64,000 bases of DNA from Lachnospiraceae bacterium (GCA_910576125.1 CAJTHM010000010.1:62001-126000); one strand, 5' to 3'; positions 32,716 through 42,321 are shown, numbered from the stretch's first letter. A program made the numbers and translations. Notes: generated by a model from the letters alone, not told the origin.

Positions 32716-34044
32716 GATAATAAAGATCAGCAGGAGAGACGGGAAGCAAGGAGAAAAAGGAGGCTCAGGAACCAGATTATGGTATATGCCGTGTTCCTGA
32801 TATTGATTCTGGCGCTGGGCACAGGAATCGGGTACGGCGTTTTTGCCCTGATGAAGAACAGGAAAGCTGCTGAAGAAAAGGAACAGAGCAACCAGGCATT
32901 GATTGATGAGATGCTGGCCACAGAGGATAGTATCCCCGCCATAGAGCCGATTCCGGAATCCACACCAGAGCCGACGCCGGAGGTGGTGGAGCCCACCTGG
33001 GAAGAAAGGCTCGATACATATGTGGATGAACGGATTTCGGAGATGACGCTGGAAGATAAGGTGGCGGGTCTGTTCGTAGTGAAGCCGGAGGCGATTACCG
33101 GGGTCGGCACTGTGATACAGGCCGGGGACGGCACCAGACAGGCGCTGGAGGAACATGCTGTAGGAGGGCTTGTCTATTTCAGTGAGAATATACAATCGGA
33201 AGAACAGCTCAGGGAGATGCTGTCCAATACGGCACAGTATGCCAGATATCCTCTTTTTATAGCCGTGGATGAAGAGGGAGGGGTTGTTTCCCGGATAGGC
33301 TCTTCCATCGGGCCCCAAATAGACAGCGCAGAGAATATCGGAGCTACCGGGGATCCGGAAAATGCCTATCAGACGGGAGTGACTATCGGGACTTCTCTGT
33401 CGGGTCTGGGCTTTAATGTGGATTTCGCGCCGGTGGCAGATCTGGCGAATGTGGAGGGCAGTATCATGGAGGGGCGCTGCTATGGCTCGGATGTGTCCGT
33501 GGTGTCCAGTTTCGTGACATCCATGGTGCGCGGGCTGCAGGAGCAGAATGTGTCCGCCTGTCTGAAGCATTTCCCGGGAATGGGCAGCGCCATCCAGGAT
33601 CCCCACGATGGAATGGCGTCTACGGACAGGACAGAGGAGCAGTTCTGGGCGGAAGAACTGGCGGTGTTCCAGGCAGGGATTGACGCAGGGGCGGATATGG
33701 TGATGGTGGGCCATATGGCGGCACCGGCGCTGACAGGCGACAACAGCCCCGGCATCTTTTCCAAGGTTCTCGTGACGGATATCCTGAGGGAGCAGATGGG
33801 CTTTCAGGGAGTCGTCATTACGGATGCGCTGGACATGTCTGCCATCTCAGAGTATTACGCTGCGGACGAGGCATCTATCATGGCGGTTCTGGCAGGCTGC
33901 GACATGCTTCTGATGCCGGAGGATTACGATAAAGCGTATCAGGGTGTACTGGAAGCCGTTCAGAATGGGAATATCGATGAGGAACGCATCAATGATTCCC
34001 TGAGACGGATTTACCGCATCAAATATGCGGATATGGTACCGTGA
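32713..34044 (+). CDS. nagZ: Membrane-anchored GH3 beta-N-acetylhexosaminidase
   Basis: A 443-residue protein. Short basic N-terminus, one membrane segment (about 22-48), an acidic Pro-rich linker (PIPESTPEPTPEVVEPT), then a GH3 domain. It shows VDEEGGVVSRI, the NagZ-type histidine loop KHFPGMGSAIQDPHDG and nucleophile Asp371 in VITDALDMSAI. Such enzymes release N-acetylglucosamine from peptidoglycan fragments. The anchor means it works outside the membrane, as in Bacillus, unlike the cytosolic enterobacterial enzyme. A second GH3 domain is absent. The gene's last codons are included in a 70-bp duplication. Confidence 0.9.
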   Translation: MDNKDQQERREARRKRRLRNQIMVYAVFLILILALGTGIGYGVFALMKNRKAAEEKEQSNQALIDEMLATEDSIPAIEPIPESTPEPTPEVVEPTWEERLDTYVDERISEMTLEDKVAGLFVVKPEAITGVGTVIQAGDGTRQALEEHAVGGLVYFSENIQSEEQLREMLSNTAQYARYPLFIAVDEEGGVVSRIGSSIGPQIDSAENIGATGDPENAYQTGVTIGTSLSGLGFNVDFAPVADLANVEGSIMEGRCYGSDVSVVSSFVTSMVRGLQEQNVSACLKHFPGMGSAIQDPHDGMASTDRTEEQFWAEELAVFQAGIDAGADMVMVGHMAAPALTGDNSPGIFSKVLVTDILREQMGFQGVVITDALDMSAISEYYAADEASIMAVLAGCDMLLMPEDYDKAYQGVLEAVQNGNIDEERINDSLRRIYRIKYADMVP

Positions 34045-34172
34045 CCTTATTCAGGGCATGAAACGGCCGGATGGCCATAAATGCCATGTGCGCCCTGTGC
34101 ACATGGTATCATGACCTTATTCAGGGCATGAAGCGGCCGGATGGCCATAAATGCCATGTGCGCCCTGCGCAC
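34033..34172 (+). repeat. 70-bp tandem duplication at the 3' end of the GH3 gene
   Basis: Copy 1 is 34033-34102, copy 2 is 34103-34172, with about five changes. Copy 1 contains the final codons and stop of the GH3 gene (ATG GTA CCG TGA); copy 2 keeps a ghost of them (ATG GTA TCA TGA). Each copy ends in a hairpin, CCATGTGC/GCACATGG, that uses the first bases of the next unit. Confidence 0.92.
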
Positions 34173-34231
34173 ATGGTGGAGCAGGACGAAACCGGAGAGC
34201 TGTTTGCTGTACAAGGCTGGAGGTAAGGAAC

Positions 34232-34897
34232 TTGGACGAAAAGGAAATTTCACAGGCTGTCATCGGACGTCTGCCCAGATATTTCCGTTATCTGGGAGAA
34301 CTGAAGGATGAGGGCGTGGAGAGGATATCATCTCAGGATTTAAGCGCGCTGATGAAGGTGACCGCTTCCCAGATCCGGCAGGATTTCAATAATTTCGGAG
34401 GGTTTGGCCAGCAGGGCTATGGCTACAATGTGGAGTATCTCTACGATGAAATCGGCAAAATCCTGGGGCTGGACAGACGGCATAAGTTCGTCATAATCGG
34501 TGCGGGAAATCTGGGACGGGCGTTGGGAAATTATACCAATTTCGAGAGGCGGGGATTCATTTTCCGCGGCATGTTCGATTCGAATCCTGAACTGGTGGGC
34601 AGCCAGGTCCGTGGCATCGGGGTCATGCCTATGGAGGAGCTGGAGCGGTTCATCCAGGAGAATGACATCGATATCGCGGTGCTGGCCATTCCGAAAGCCA
34701 GCGCAGTGCCTGTGGCGGAGAGGCTGGTGAAGACCGGAATCCGGGCTATCTGGAATTTCGCCCATGTGGATCTGAATGTGCCGGAGGGGATTCAGGTGGA
34801 GAATGTCCATCTGTCCGACAGCCTTATGAAATTGTCATATAATATCAGCAGGTACCAAATGGAAGATAGGCATTTGGGAGAACAAAAGAGGGATTAG
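34232..34897 (+). CDS. rex: Redox-sensing transcriptional repressor Rex
   Basis: A 221-residue Rex. The N-terminal winged helix (AVIGRLPRYFRYLGELKDEG, MKVTASQIRQDFNNFGGFG) is followed by a Rossmann domain with IIGAGNLGRALGNY. The C-terminal helix (LSDSLMKLSYNISRYQ) swaps in the dimer. Rex senses NADH/NAD+ and represses fermentation and respiration genes. No ATG fits: the start is TTG 34232, with GGAGG eight bases upstream. The frame continues upstream to 34151 only through the repeat. No clear Rex operator was found by eye in this window. Confidence 0.95.
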   Translation: MDEKEISQAVIGRLPRYFRYLGELKDEGVERISSQDLSALMKVTASQIRQDFNNFGGFGQQGYGYNVEYLYDEIGKILGLDRRHKFVIIGAGNLGRALGNYTNFERRGFIFRGMFDSNPELVGSQVRGIGVMPMEELERFIQENDIDIAVLAIPKASAVPVAERLVKTGIRAIWNFAHVDLNVPEGIQVENVHLSDSLMKLSYNISRYQMEDRHLGEQKRD

Positions 34898-34921
34898 AAC
34901 CCAGGAGGTGCATGGAAGAAT

Positions 34922-35551
34922 ATGAAGCATGAGGAGGATGGGCACAGAAGGGAGCTTTTTGAACAGGCATTGAAAGGGAAGCATATACCCGTTCTGACTC
35001 TGGACAATAAGTGGTATCAGCTTTTGAATGGGGAGGCCAGGGAAGGTGTAGCCCGGCTGGAGGGAGAGCTGAATGCCCTTTTGAAGCAGCAGGGCAAGCT
35101 GAATAACGAGGTAAAGGAAATCAAACGGCTGAAGAAACGCCTGATGGGAGAGATCGTTTCCATGATGGGGGATGATGAGCAGAGCGATGACTCGGAGAAT
35201 GCCCAGAAGACGGAGCAGAACAAGCGCCTTGTGGAGGAATGCAATGAAAAGCTGGAGAACTGTCAGGATGAACTTTTGGAGCTGCCCAGGGAAATCGAAA
35301 GGGTGAATTTCCAGCTGATGCTTGCTACCATGGATTGGTGCTATGATATCATGGCGGTGAATACCGAAAGTATCCAACAGACCGAAGAATGGATATCGGA
35401 AATCCGCGTAGAACTGAAGAAGAGACTGGTCAGGAAACAGGAGATGGAGCGGCATAATCATGCTATCTACAGTTATATGCATGATGTGTTCGGGGCTGAG
35501 GTAGTGGATATCTTTGACATGCACCATGATTTGGACGGACAGGATATGTGA
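34922..35551 (+). CDS. Coiled-coil protein of unknown function
   Basis: A 209-residue, strongly charged, soluble protein. Residues ~40-125 give long heptad-like helices (EGELNALLKQQGKLNNEVKE, EIVSMMGDDEQ) interrupted by an acidic stretch. The C-terminus is helical and ends in ...HHDLDGQDM. No catalytic motif or named family is recognised. It follows rex by 24 bases and is in turn followed by the NAD(P)HX repair gene, so it may be a structural or regulatory protein of a general housekeeping operon. Confidence 0.7.
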   Translation: MKHEEDGHRRELFEQALKGKHIPVLTLDNKWYQLLNGEAREGVARLEGELNALLKQQGKLNNEVKEIKRLKKRLMGEIVSMMGDDEQSDDSENAQKTEQNKRLVEECNEKLENCQDELLELPREIERVNFQLMLATMDWCYDIMAVNTESIQQTEEWISEIRVELKKRLVRKQEMERHNHAIYSYMHDVFGAEVVDIFDMHHDLDGQDM

Positions 35552-35664
35552 GCACAGAAGAGAAAAGGGATTTTGGGATTGAAACGGACTGATTGCGGGA
35601 CTGTGGCGGCAACAGTCTGTTTTGTTGTACAGACGGGATTTTGAGGCGGAACAGGAGGTGCTGT

Positions 35665-37248
35665 ATGAAATATCTGGTGTCGGCGTCTGAGATGAGAGAA
35701 TACGACAGTAATACGATAGAGAAGACAGGGATACCTGCATGCGTCCTGATGGAGCGGGCGGCCCTGGCGGCAGCGGAGATGATAGAGGAGCGCTGCGCGG
35801 GGCGGAGCGGCAGGCGGCATGTGCTGGTCATGGCCGGAATGGGCAATAACGGCGGCGACGGACTGGCCGTGGCGAGGCTTTTGAGCGAAAAGGACTATCA
35901 GGTGGAGGTCTGGCTGGTGGGAGATGAGGCAAAAGCTTCCGCCCGGTGGATACAGCAGAGAGAGATTCTGAGGAATTATCCTGTGGAATGTACAGACAGG
36001 CCGAAGCGGCAGGAATACGCGGTGCTGGTGGACGCCCTGTTCGGCGTAGGGCTGTCCAGAGCGGTGGAGGGCATATATGGGGAGGCTGTGGATGTCTTCC
36101 GGAATCTTGAGGGCTGGAGGCTCGCGCTCGACATGCCCAGCGGCATAGATACGGACACGGGCAGGATTCTGGGCCGTGCCGTGGAGGCGGACGCCACGGT
36201 GACGTTTGGCTTCTGCAAGCGGGGACTGGTGCTGTATCCGGGGTGCGGATATGCCGGGGAAGTGAGGATTGCCGACATCGGTATTTCGTCCAGGAGCTTT
36301 TATGGCGGGAAGCCCGGGATGTTCGCCTATGACGAGGACATTTCCGCACTTTTGCCAGAGCGGGACGGCGGCGGGAATAAGGGCACTTTCGGAAAGGTTC
36401 TGCTGGTTGCGGGAAGCGTGAACATGGCAGGCGCCGCAGTGCTGGCGGCAAAGGCTGCCTACCGGACAGGAGCGGGGATGGTAAAGGTCATCACGCCGCC
36501 GGAGAACAGGATTATCTTGCAGCAGGCTGTGCCCGAGGCGCTTCTGGGAACCTGTGGGGATCTGGAGGCGGGTATGGCGTGGGCGGATGTGATAGCCATC
36601 GGCCCGGGGCTTGGTAAGAACAGGGAGGCGCTTGCCTGTCTGGAACAGGTTATCCGGGAGGGCGGGAAACCTCTGCTGGTGGACGCGGACGGCCTGAACC
36701 TGCTCTCGGAACAGCCGGAATTATTTGAACGACTGGCAAGCCAGGGCAAAGCGGGCCGCACCATTCTGCTGACGCCCCATGTGGGGGAGATGGCAAGGCT
36801 CCTGGGATGTTCTGTCGCCGACTGCAAGGCAGACCTGCCTGCCGCAGGCGGCGCGTTGGCGGCAGGCCTGGGCGCCGTGGTGGCGGCAAAGGACGCGCGG
36901 ACTTTCATCTGCGGGCAGGAACGGGAAACTTGCGTGAACCTGAGCGGAAACGACGGCATGGCCACGGCGGGGAGCGGCGATGTGCTGACCGGAATCGTGG
37001 CGGCTCTTCTGGCGCAGGGAATGGAGGGGTTTGAGGCGGCAGCCGTGGGAGCCTATGTCCACGGCAGGGCAGGGGATTATGTGGCGGCGAAGATTGGCCC
37101 CTATGCCTGCACCGCGGGAGACATTGCGGAAGCTGCGGCAGTCGTCTGCGGGCGTCCGTCTGTTCGAACGAATCTTCCCGGGGAAGATATCGTCAGAGAT
37201 ACGGAAATGAGTGCCTGTCAGATATGGGGGGGTCAGAATGGATTATGA
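35665..37248 (+). CDS. nnr: Bifunctional NAD(P)HX epimerase/dehydratase
   Basis: A 527-residue YjeF-type enzyme. N-terminal epimerase domain with GMGNNGGDGLAVARLL and DALFGVGLSR; C-terminal ribokinase-like dehydratase with KGTFGKVLLVAGS, GPGLG, TPHVGEMARLLG and the motif GNDGMATAGSGDVLTGI. It repairs hydrated NADH and NADPH. Start ATG 35665, after AGGAGG. It overlaps the next gene (alr) by 11 bases. In many Firmicutes nnr sits beside alr, as here. Confidence 0.95.
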   Translation: MKYLVSASEMREYDSNTIEKTGIPACVLMERAALAAAEMIEERCAGRSGRRHVLVMAGMGNNGGDGLAVARLLSEKDYQVEVWLVGDEAKASARWIQQREILRNYPVECTDRPKRQEYAVLVDALFGVGLSRAVEGIYGEAVDVFRNLEGWRLALDMPSGIDTDTGRILGRAVEADATVTFGFCKRGLVLYPGCGYAGEVRIADIGISSRSFYGGKPGMFAYDEDISALLPERDGGGNKGTFGKVLLVAGSVNMAGAAVLAAKAAYRTGAGMVKVITPPENRIILQQAVPEALLGTCGDLEAGMAWADVIAIGPGLGKNREALACLEQVIREGGKPLLVDADGLNLLSEQPELFERLASQGKAGRTILLTPHVGEMARLLGCSVADCKADLPAAGGALAAGLGAVVAAKDARTFICGQERETCVNLSGNDGMATAGSGDVLTGIVAALLAQGMEGFEAAAVGAYVHGRAGDYVAAKIGPYACTAGDIAEAAAVVCGRPSVRTNLPGEDIVRDTEMSACQIWGGQNGL

Positions 37249-38407
37249 GAGAACGCCTGCCTGCTGCCAGAGGGTGTGGGCAGAGGTGAATCTGGATGTA
37301 ATAGAGGCGAATCTTTGGGGCGTGAAAGAGCGACTGGCCCCGGAGACGAAAGTGCTGGCTGTGGTCAAGGCTGACGCATATGGGCATGGCAGCGTACCTG
37401 TGGCAAAAAAGCTGGAGCCGCTGTCTTTCCTGACCGGATTCGCGGTGGCCACGGCTGAAGAGGCGCTGGCTTTGCGGCAGGGCGGGATACGAAAACCTAT
37501 TCTTGTACTGGGTTATACTTTCCCTTATTCTTATGAGATGCTGGTAAAGGAGGAAATCCGTCCGGCGGTATTCCGCGCGGATACTGTAGAGGAGCTGGGG
37601 AGGACTGCCCGAAAGCTTGGAAAAACAGTAAAAGTCCATGTCAAGGTAGAGACGGGCATGAATCGGATAGGCATCCGTCCGGATGCGGATGGAATCTCCT
37701 TTATAAGGCGGCTCATGGACGAGGAGGGAATCGAAATAGAAGGGATTTTCACCCATTTTGCAAAGGCGGACGAAGCGGACAAGACAAATGCGGTAAGGCA
37801 GCTGGAAACTTTTCAGGAGTTTCTCCATATGATAAAGGGGGAGCTTTCTTTTGATATCCCGGTGAAGCACTGCGCCAACAGTGCGGCCGCCCTGGAGATG
37901 CCTCAGGCCCGGATGGACATGGTGCGGGCCGGAATCGCCATGTACGGGCTGTACCCTTCGGACGAGATGAGGCGGGGCACGGTGAGGCTGCGCCCGGCTC
38001 TTTCCCTTTACAGCCATATCGTCTATGTGAAGACAGTGGAAGAGGGGGAGAGCGTCGGCTATGGGGGCACCTTTAACGCAACAAGGCGGATGCGTGTGGC
38101 CACGATTCCGGTGGGCTATGGGGACGGATACCCCAGGGGCCTGTCCGGCAGGGGATTCTGTCTGATACGGGGGAAAGAGGCGCCGATTTTGGGCAGAATC
38201 TGTATGGATCAGTTCATGGTGGACGTATCGGATATCCCGGAGGCGGCGGAGGGGGACAGAGTGGTTCTCCTGGGCCGTGACGGCGACAGGCAGATCGATG
38301 CATGGCAGATGGGAGAGCTGTCCGGACGGTTCCACTATGAGCTCCTCTGCAATCTGGGAAAGCGGATTCCCAGGATTTATACTGACGATCGCCAAAGCTT
38401 GTCATGA
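37238..38407 (+). CDS. alr: Alanine racemase
   Basis: A 389-residue PLP enzyme. N-terminal VWAEVNLDVIEANL, PLP lysine in VVKADAYGHG, THFAKADEADKTNAVRQ and the C-terminal tyrosine/cysteine-domain strings GYGDGYPRGLSGRG and GRICMDQFMVDVSD. It makes D-alanine for peptidoglycan. ATG 37238 overlaps the nnr stop; an in-frame start at 37211 is less likely. The alr - small ORF - mazF order matches the alr-ndoAI-ndoA locus of Bacillus. Confidence 0.96.
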   Translation: MDYERTPACCQRVWAEVNLDVIEANLWGVKERLAPETKVLAVVKADAYGHGSVPVAKKLEPLSFLTGFAVATAEEALALRQGGIRKPILVLGYTFPYSYEMLVKEEIRPAVFRADTVEELGRTARKLGKTVKVHVKVETGMNRIGIRPDADGISFIRRLMDEEGIEIEGIFTHFAKADEADKTNAVRQLETFQEFLHMIKGELSFDIPVKHCANSAAALEMPQARMDMVRAGIAMYGLYPSDEMRRGTVRLRPALSLYSHIVYVKTVEEGESVGYGGTFNATRRMRVATIPVGYGDGYPRGLSGRGFCLIRGKEAPILGRICMDQFMVDVSDIPEAAEGDRVVLLGRDGDRQIDAWQMGELSGRFHYELLCNLGKRIPRIYTDDRQSLS

Positions 38408-38616
38408 ATGCTCCTCTTCATTGGAATCCGTATCATGAGCGAAGGATTCCGGAGACATCGGGGAAATTTTCATCGCTTGTGAGTAGATATGAAAAATGGC
38501 AGAATCGTCTGAATAGTCCGCCAGAATATGGCAATACTATCCTACAAATACAAAAAGCGCTGATTTCTGCCAGGGCAGATTCTGCAGAGGCAGAAGTGGA
38601 TTTGGAGGAAGAATGA
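38404..38616 (+). CDS. Small protein in antitoxin position before mazF
   Basis: A 70-residue ORF that overlaps both neighbours (alr stop and mazF ATG, as ATGAG). The part from about residue 20 ([20 protein letters not shown] ... [15 protein letters not shown]) is helical and acidic at its end. It does not resemble the ribbon-helix-helix fold of EndoAI, the usual partner of this toxin. The real start may be later, since the first ~14 codons are built from a dispersed repeat (minus-strand GAAGAGGAGCATTCAT). A role as antitoxin is inferred only from position and translational coupling. Confidence 0.55.
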   Translation: MNAPLHWNPYHERRIPETSGKFSSLVSRYEKWQNRLNSPPEYGNTILQIQKALISARADSAEAEVDLEEE

Positions 38617-38954
38617 GACGAGGAGATGTATATTACGCGGATCTCAGGCCGGTAATCGGTTCGGAGCAGGGAGGCATCAGGCCTGTGCTGATTGTCCAGA
38701 ATGATGTGGGCAACAGACACAGCCCCACGGTCATCTGCGCCGCAATCACCTCTAAGATGAACAAGGCGAAGTTGCCTACGCATATCGAGCTGAACGCCTC
38801 GCTCTACGACATGGATAAGGATTCCGTGGTTCTGCTGGAGCAGCTCCGCACAATCGACAAGAAACGCCTGAAAGATAAGGTATGCCATCTTGACGGAGAA
38901 ATCATGAGGAGAGTGGACAGGGCCCTGATGGTCAGCCTGGAACTGGATACATAA
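38613..38954 (+). CDS. mazF: MazF/EndoA-type endoribonuclease toxin
   Basis: A 113-residue PemK/MazF protein, close to the Bacillus EndoA length. It shows [40 protein letters not shown] and [17 protein letters not shown]. The family cuts single-stranded mRNA at short recognition sites and is blocked by an antitoxin bound across the dimer. Motif residues Arg25-equivalent (GGIRPVLI) and Thr48-equivalent (AITSKMNK) look intact. ATG overlaps the upstream stop by four bases. Confidence 0.95.
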   Translation: MRRGDVYYADLRPVIGSEQGGIRPVLIVQNDVGNRHSPTVICAAITSKMNKAKLPTHIELNASLYDMDKDSVVLLEQLRTIDKKRLKDKVCHLDGEIMRRVDRALMVSLELDT

Positions 38955-39110
38955 AGACGGGCTTTTCCAGGCGAATGAAAGCAGTTCTTGACGAACTGGC
39001 TGATAGATGGTATATTGGAATATCAGAGAAAGCAAAGACGGCTTTCCGTGATCGAAAGGCCATTGCTGGAGACTCACAGCAACAAAACTTGTTTGGAGGA
39101 AAGGATTAAA

Positions 39111-40484
39111 ATGGACGATGGTGGACCTACTGCCAGTATTATCTTTTACGTAGCATTGCTTTTGATTGATATGTTTTTCTACGGCTTCGGAGCGGCAGTG
39201 AATTCTTTGAATGAAAAGGAAATCGAAAGGAGGGCCGAGGAAGAGAACGATAAGAAATCAATCAGATTGCGGGCTATCATCGGCAATCCTAACGAGTATG
39301 TCAATACCGTACAGCTGATTACCACGCTGATTAATATCGTCGTCGGCGCGATTCATTTAAGGCTGTTGCTGGGCATTCTCTCCACAGGGCTGCATTTCCT
39401 GGCAGAAAGGCAGCTGCAGCTGGAGGGTATCCCGGCAGGTATCATTCTGGCGGTGTCGGCAGTGCTTTCTGCATTTCTGCTTCTGTACATAACGCTTACG
39501 CTGGGCGTGCTGCTTCCGAAGAAGATGGGGGCCAGAGCTCCGGAGAGATGGGCCTATGTCTGTATCATGCCGGTATTTTTCGTGACAAAACTGCTGTCTC
39601 CCTTTACCGGGCTGGTCAATGTGACCACTACCGGCATTCTGCGCCTGTTTGGTATAAACGGGAATGCGGATGGGGCGGATGTCACGGAAGAAGAAATCAT
39701 CAGCATGGTCAATGAGGGTCATGAACAGGGACTGATTCAGGCCAGCGAGGCTGAGATGATTTCCAATATCTTTGAGTTCGGCGACAAGGAAGCACAGGAC
39801 ATCATGACCCACAGGAAAAATATAGTCGCCATCAGCTCGGACACGCTGCTGGAGGAGGCCATCACTTTCATGATGGAGGGAAAGAACAGCCGTTACCCGG
39901 TCTATGAGGAAAATATCGACCATATCATCGGAATCCTGCATCTGAAAGATGCCATGCGCTTCCACAAGGGAGCAGGGGGGCAGCCTCTGAAAGAACTGGA
40001 GGATTTGATGCGCGATCCCGTCTTCGTCCCCCGGACTAAGAATATAGACGAGCTTTTCAGGCAGATGCAGGCAGGAAAGCAGCAGATGGTCATCGTGGTA
40101 GATGAATACGGCCAGACGGACGGTCTGGTGGCCATGGAGGACATCCTGGAAGAAATCGTGGGCAATATCCTGGACGAGTACGATGAAATCAGCGAGCATA
40201 TCGAGGAAAAGGGTGAGGACCGGTATGTCATCGAGGGAAAGACACCGCTTCGGGAACTGGAAGAGCGATTCGGCATTTCCTTTGAGGACGAGGAGTTCGA
40301 GACGCTGAACGGTTTCCTGATTTCCAGGCTGGATAAGATACCGGAGCCTGACGAGGAGTTCGACGTGGACTTTTGCGGCTTTAACTTCAAGATTCTCAAG
40401 GTAGAGAAAAAGATGATTCAGAGCGTCCTTGTGACGAAGCTGGCGGAAGATGATTCGGAACTTGTAGAAAAAGATGAAAAATGA
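39111..40484 (+). CDS. CNNM/CorC-type membrane protein with CBS pair
   Basis: A 457-residue protein: a DUF21 membrane domain with four segments (first ASIIFYVALLLIDMFFYGFG), two CBS domains (IMTHRKNIVAISSDTLLEEA and EYGQTDGLVAMEDILEEIVG), and a C-terminal CorC/HlyC domain. The family is linked to Mg2+/Co2+ export or homeostasis, often misnamed hemolysin. The upstream in-frame ATG at 38988 is rejected: ATG 39111 has GGAGGAAAGG just before it. The C-terminus is acidic (EDDSELVEKDEK). Confidence 0.9.
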   Translation: MDDGGPTASIIFYVALLLIDMFFYGFGAAVNSLNEKEIERRAEEENDKKSIRLRAIIGNPNEYVNTVQLITTLINIVVGAIHLRLLLGILSTGLHFLAERQLQLEGIPAGIILAVSAVLSAFLLLYITLTLGVLLPKKMGARAPERWAYVCIMPVFFVTKLLSPFTGLVNVTTTGILRLFGINGNADGADVTEEEIISMVNEGHEQGLIQASEAEMISNIFEFGDKEAQDIMTHRKNIVAISSDTLLEEAITFMMEGKNSRYPVYEENIDHIIGILHLKDAMRFHKGAGGQPLKELEDLMRDPVFVPRTKNIDELFRQMQAGKQQMVIVVDEYGQTDGLVAMEDILEEIVGNILDEYDEISEHIEEKGEDRYVIEGKTPLRELEERFGISFEDEEFETLNGFLISRLDKIPEPDEEFDVDFCGFNFKILKVEKKMIQSVLVTKLAEDDSELVEKDEK

Positions 40485-40537
40485 TATGATAAGAACGGCA
40501 GGCAATGGCCGGAAAGGAAGATAAAAGGAGAGGAAAC

Positions 40538-41266
40538 ATGTCAGGACATTCAAAATTCGCGAACATAAAGCACAAAAAGGAAAAGAATGATGCCGCAAAA
40601 GGCAAGATTTTCACTATCATCGGAAGAGAAATCGCTGTGGCGGTAAAAGAAGGCGGCCCGGATCCCAATAACAATTTCAAGCTTGCCACGGTAGTGGCCA
40701 AGGCAAAGGCCAACAACATGCCCAACGACACCATCGAGAGAGGCATCAAGAAAGCTGCCGGAGACGTGGGCAATGTCAACTATGAGTATGTCACCTATGA
40801 GGGATACGGACCTAACGGAATAGCGATTATCGTTGATGCGTTGACCGATAACAAGAACCGCACGGCGGCCAATGTGCGCAGCGCGTTCACCAAGGGACAG
40901 GGAAATATCGGCACTCCCGGCTGCGTCTCTTTCATGTTCGACAAGAAAGGCCAGATTATCATCGACAAGGAAGAGTGCGAGATGGAGGCAGATGACCTGA
41001 TGATGATGGCTCTGGATGCCGGGGCGGAGGACTTTGGTGAGGAAGAGGACAGCTTCGAGGTGCTGACGGATCCGGATGGGTTCGAGGGTGTAAGGGGGGC
41101 TCTGGAGAAAGAGGGAATCCCCATGATGAGCGCCGAAGTCACCATGATTCCGCAGAACTATGTGTCTTTGACGGATGAGAATGCGGTCAAGAGTCTCCAG
41201 AAGATACTGGATCTGCTGGACGATGATGACGATGTACAGGCAGTGTACCACAACTGGGATGAGTGA
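40538..41266 (+). CDS. yebC: YebC/PmpR family protein
   Basis: A 242-residue YebC family member. [20 protein letters not shown] is the family start, followed by [20 protein letters not shown] and [14 protein letters not shown]. The family was named a transcriptional regulator and has more recently been linked to translation through proline-rich stretches; which applies here is not known. Start ATG 40538 after AAAGGAGAGG. It overlaps the next gene's extended frame and is probably co-transcribed with it. Confidence 0.95.
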   Translation: MSGHSKFANIKHKKEKNDAAKGKIFTIIGREIAVAVKEGGPDPNNNFKLATVVAKAKANNMPNDTIERGIKKAAGDVGNVNYEYVTYEGYGPNGIAIIVDALTDNKNRTAANVRSAFTKGQGNIGTPGCVSFMFDKKGQIIIDKEECEMEADDLMMMALDAGAEDFGEEEDSFEVLTDPDGFEGVRGALEKEGIPMMSAEVTMIPQNYVSLTDENAVKSLQKILDLLDDDDDVQAVYHNWDE

Positions 41267-41292
41267 TTGAATCCTGGAAGAAAGGGATTTGT

Positions 41293-42321
41293 ATGGACAG
41301 ACTGGCGATTGTAGTTCCCTGTTATAATGAGGAGGAGGTCCTGAAGCTTGCCTCCAAGGCGCTGCGGGATGTTCTGGACGATTTGGTCGGGAAAGGAAAA
41401 ATCGCGGATGACAGCTTCATTCTGTTTGTGAATGACGGCAGCAGGGACCGCACATGGGAACTGATTGAGGAGGAGCATGCCGCGTATCCTGCCAGAGTAA
41501 GAGGAGTGAAGCTTGCCGGCAATGTGGGCCATCAGTTCGCGCTGACCGCAGGACTGGTTACCGCAAAGGATATGAGCGATGTGACCATATCCATTGATGC
41601 CGACCTGCAGGACGACGTGGATGTCATCGAAGAGATGGTGGATAAGTTCCATGGGGGCTGCGATATTGTGTATGGCGTCAGGAGGGAGCGCAAGACAGAT
41701 ACTTTCTTTAAGCGCACCTCGGCACAGGCTTTTTACAAGCTGATGCATCTCATGGGCGTCAAGACTGTATATAACCATGCGGATTTCCGGCTGATGTCCA
41801 GGCGTGCGGTGGAGGAGTTCTCAAAGTACAAGGAGACAAATCTTTTCCTGAGGGGGATGATGCCCTTGATCGGCTATCAGACAGACAATGTCTATTATGA
41901 CCGCAAGGAGCGCGCGGCAGGGGAATCCAAATATCCGCTGAAGAAAATGGTAGCGCTGGCGTTCAACGGTATCTCTTCTTTCAGCGTAAAGCCGATCAGC
42001 CTGATACTGGGGCTTGGCATGTTCATCATTCTCATTTCAGGCCTGATGCTGATTTACGCGCTGTTTTCCTACTTTTCCGGACATGTGGTGGCCGGATGGA
42101 CTTCTCTTATCGTGTCTGTCTGGTTCCTGGGAGGGTTGCAGCTGCTGGCCATCGGTATGGTAGGGCTGTACATCGGAAAGATATACATGGAGGTAAAGCA
42201 GCGGCCCCGCTATAATATTGAAAAGATACTATCCGACTCAGATCCAGTGCAGGAGGCTGCAGGAACCACGGGAGAGGGGCATCCCACGGGAGAGGGGCAT
42301 CCCGAGGAAGAAGACCGGTAG
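41293..42321 (+). CDS. Polyprenyl-phosphate glycosyltransferase (GtrB/DPM1-like)
   Basis: A 342-residue GT2 enzyme with two C-terminal membrane helices. GT-A motifs: IVVPCYNEEEVLKLASKAL, VNDGSRDRTW, SIDADLQDDVDV (DxD), ADFRLMSRRAVEEF, and the GtrB signature RKERAAGESKYPLKKM. It would load a sugar onto undecaprenyl phosphate. The C-terminal tail contains an 18-bp DNA tandem duplication read as TGEGHP twice. The start is ATG 41293; the frame upstream overlaps yebC. The next gene is a large membrane protein that may use the lipid-linked sugar. Confidence 0.92.
   Translation: MDRLAIVVPCYNEEEVLKLASKALRDVLDDLVGKGKIADDSFILFVNDGSRDRTWELIEEEHAAYPARVRGVKLAGNVGHQFALTAGLVTAKDMSDVTISIDADLQDDVDVIEEMVDKFHGGCDIVYGVRRERKTDTFFKRTSAQAFYKLMHLMGVKTVYNHADFRLMSRRAVEEFSKYKETNLFLRGMMPLIGYQTDNVYYDRKERAAGESKYPLKKMVALAFNGISSFSVKPISLILGLGMFIILISGLMLIYALFSYFSGHVVAGWTSLIVSVWFLGGLQLLAIGMVGLYIGKIYMEVKQRPRYNIEKILSDSDPVQEAAGTTGEGHPTGEGHPEEEDR
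42267..42302 (+). repeat. 18-bp in-gene tandem duplication
   Basis: CACGGGAGAGGGGCATCC occurs twice without change at 42267 and 42285, encoding TGEGHP-TGEGHP near the C-terminus of the glycosyltransferase. Confidence 0.9.

Noticed and set aside
34151..34231. Upstream extension of rex
   Set aside because: The sequence is the tail of the 70-bp duplication; TTG 34232 has a good ribosome site and gives the normal Rex length.
35593..35664. Cys-rich N-terminal extension of the NAD(P)HX repair enzyme
   Set aside because: AGGAGG lies just before ATG 35665, and the extension is not part of the family.
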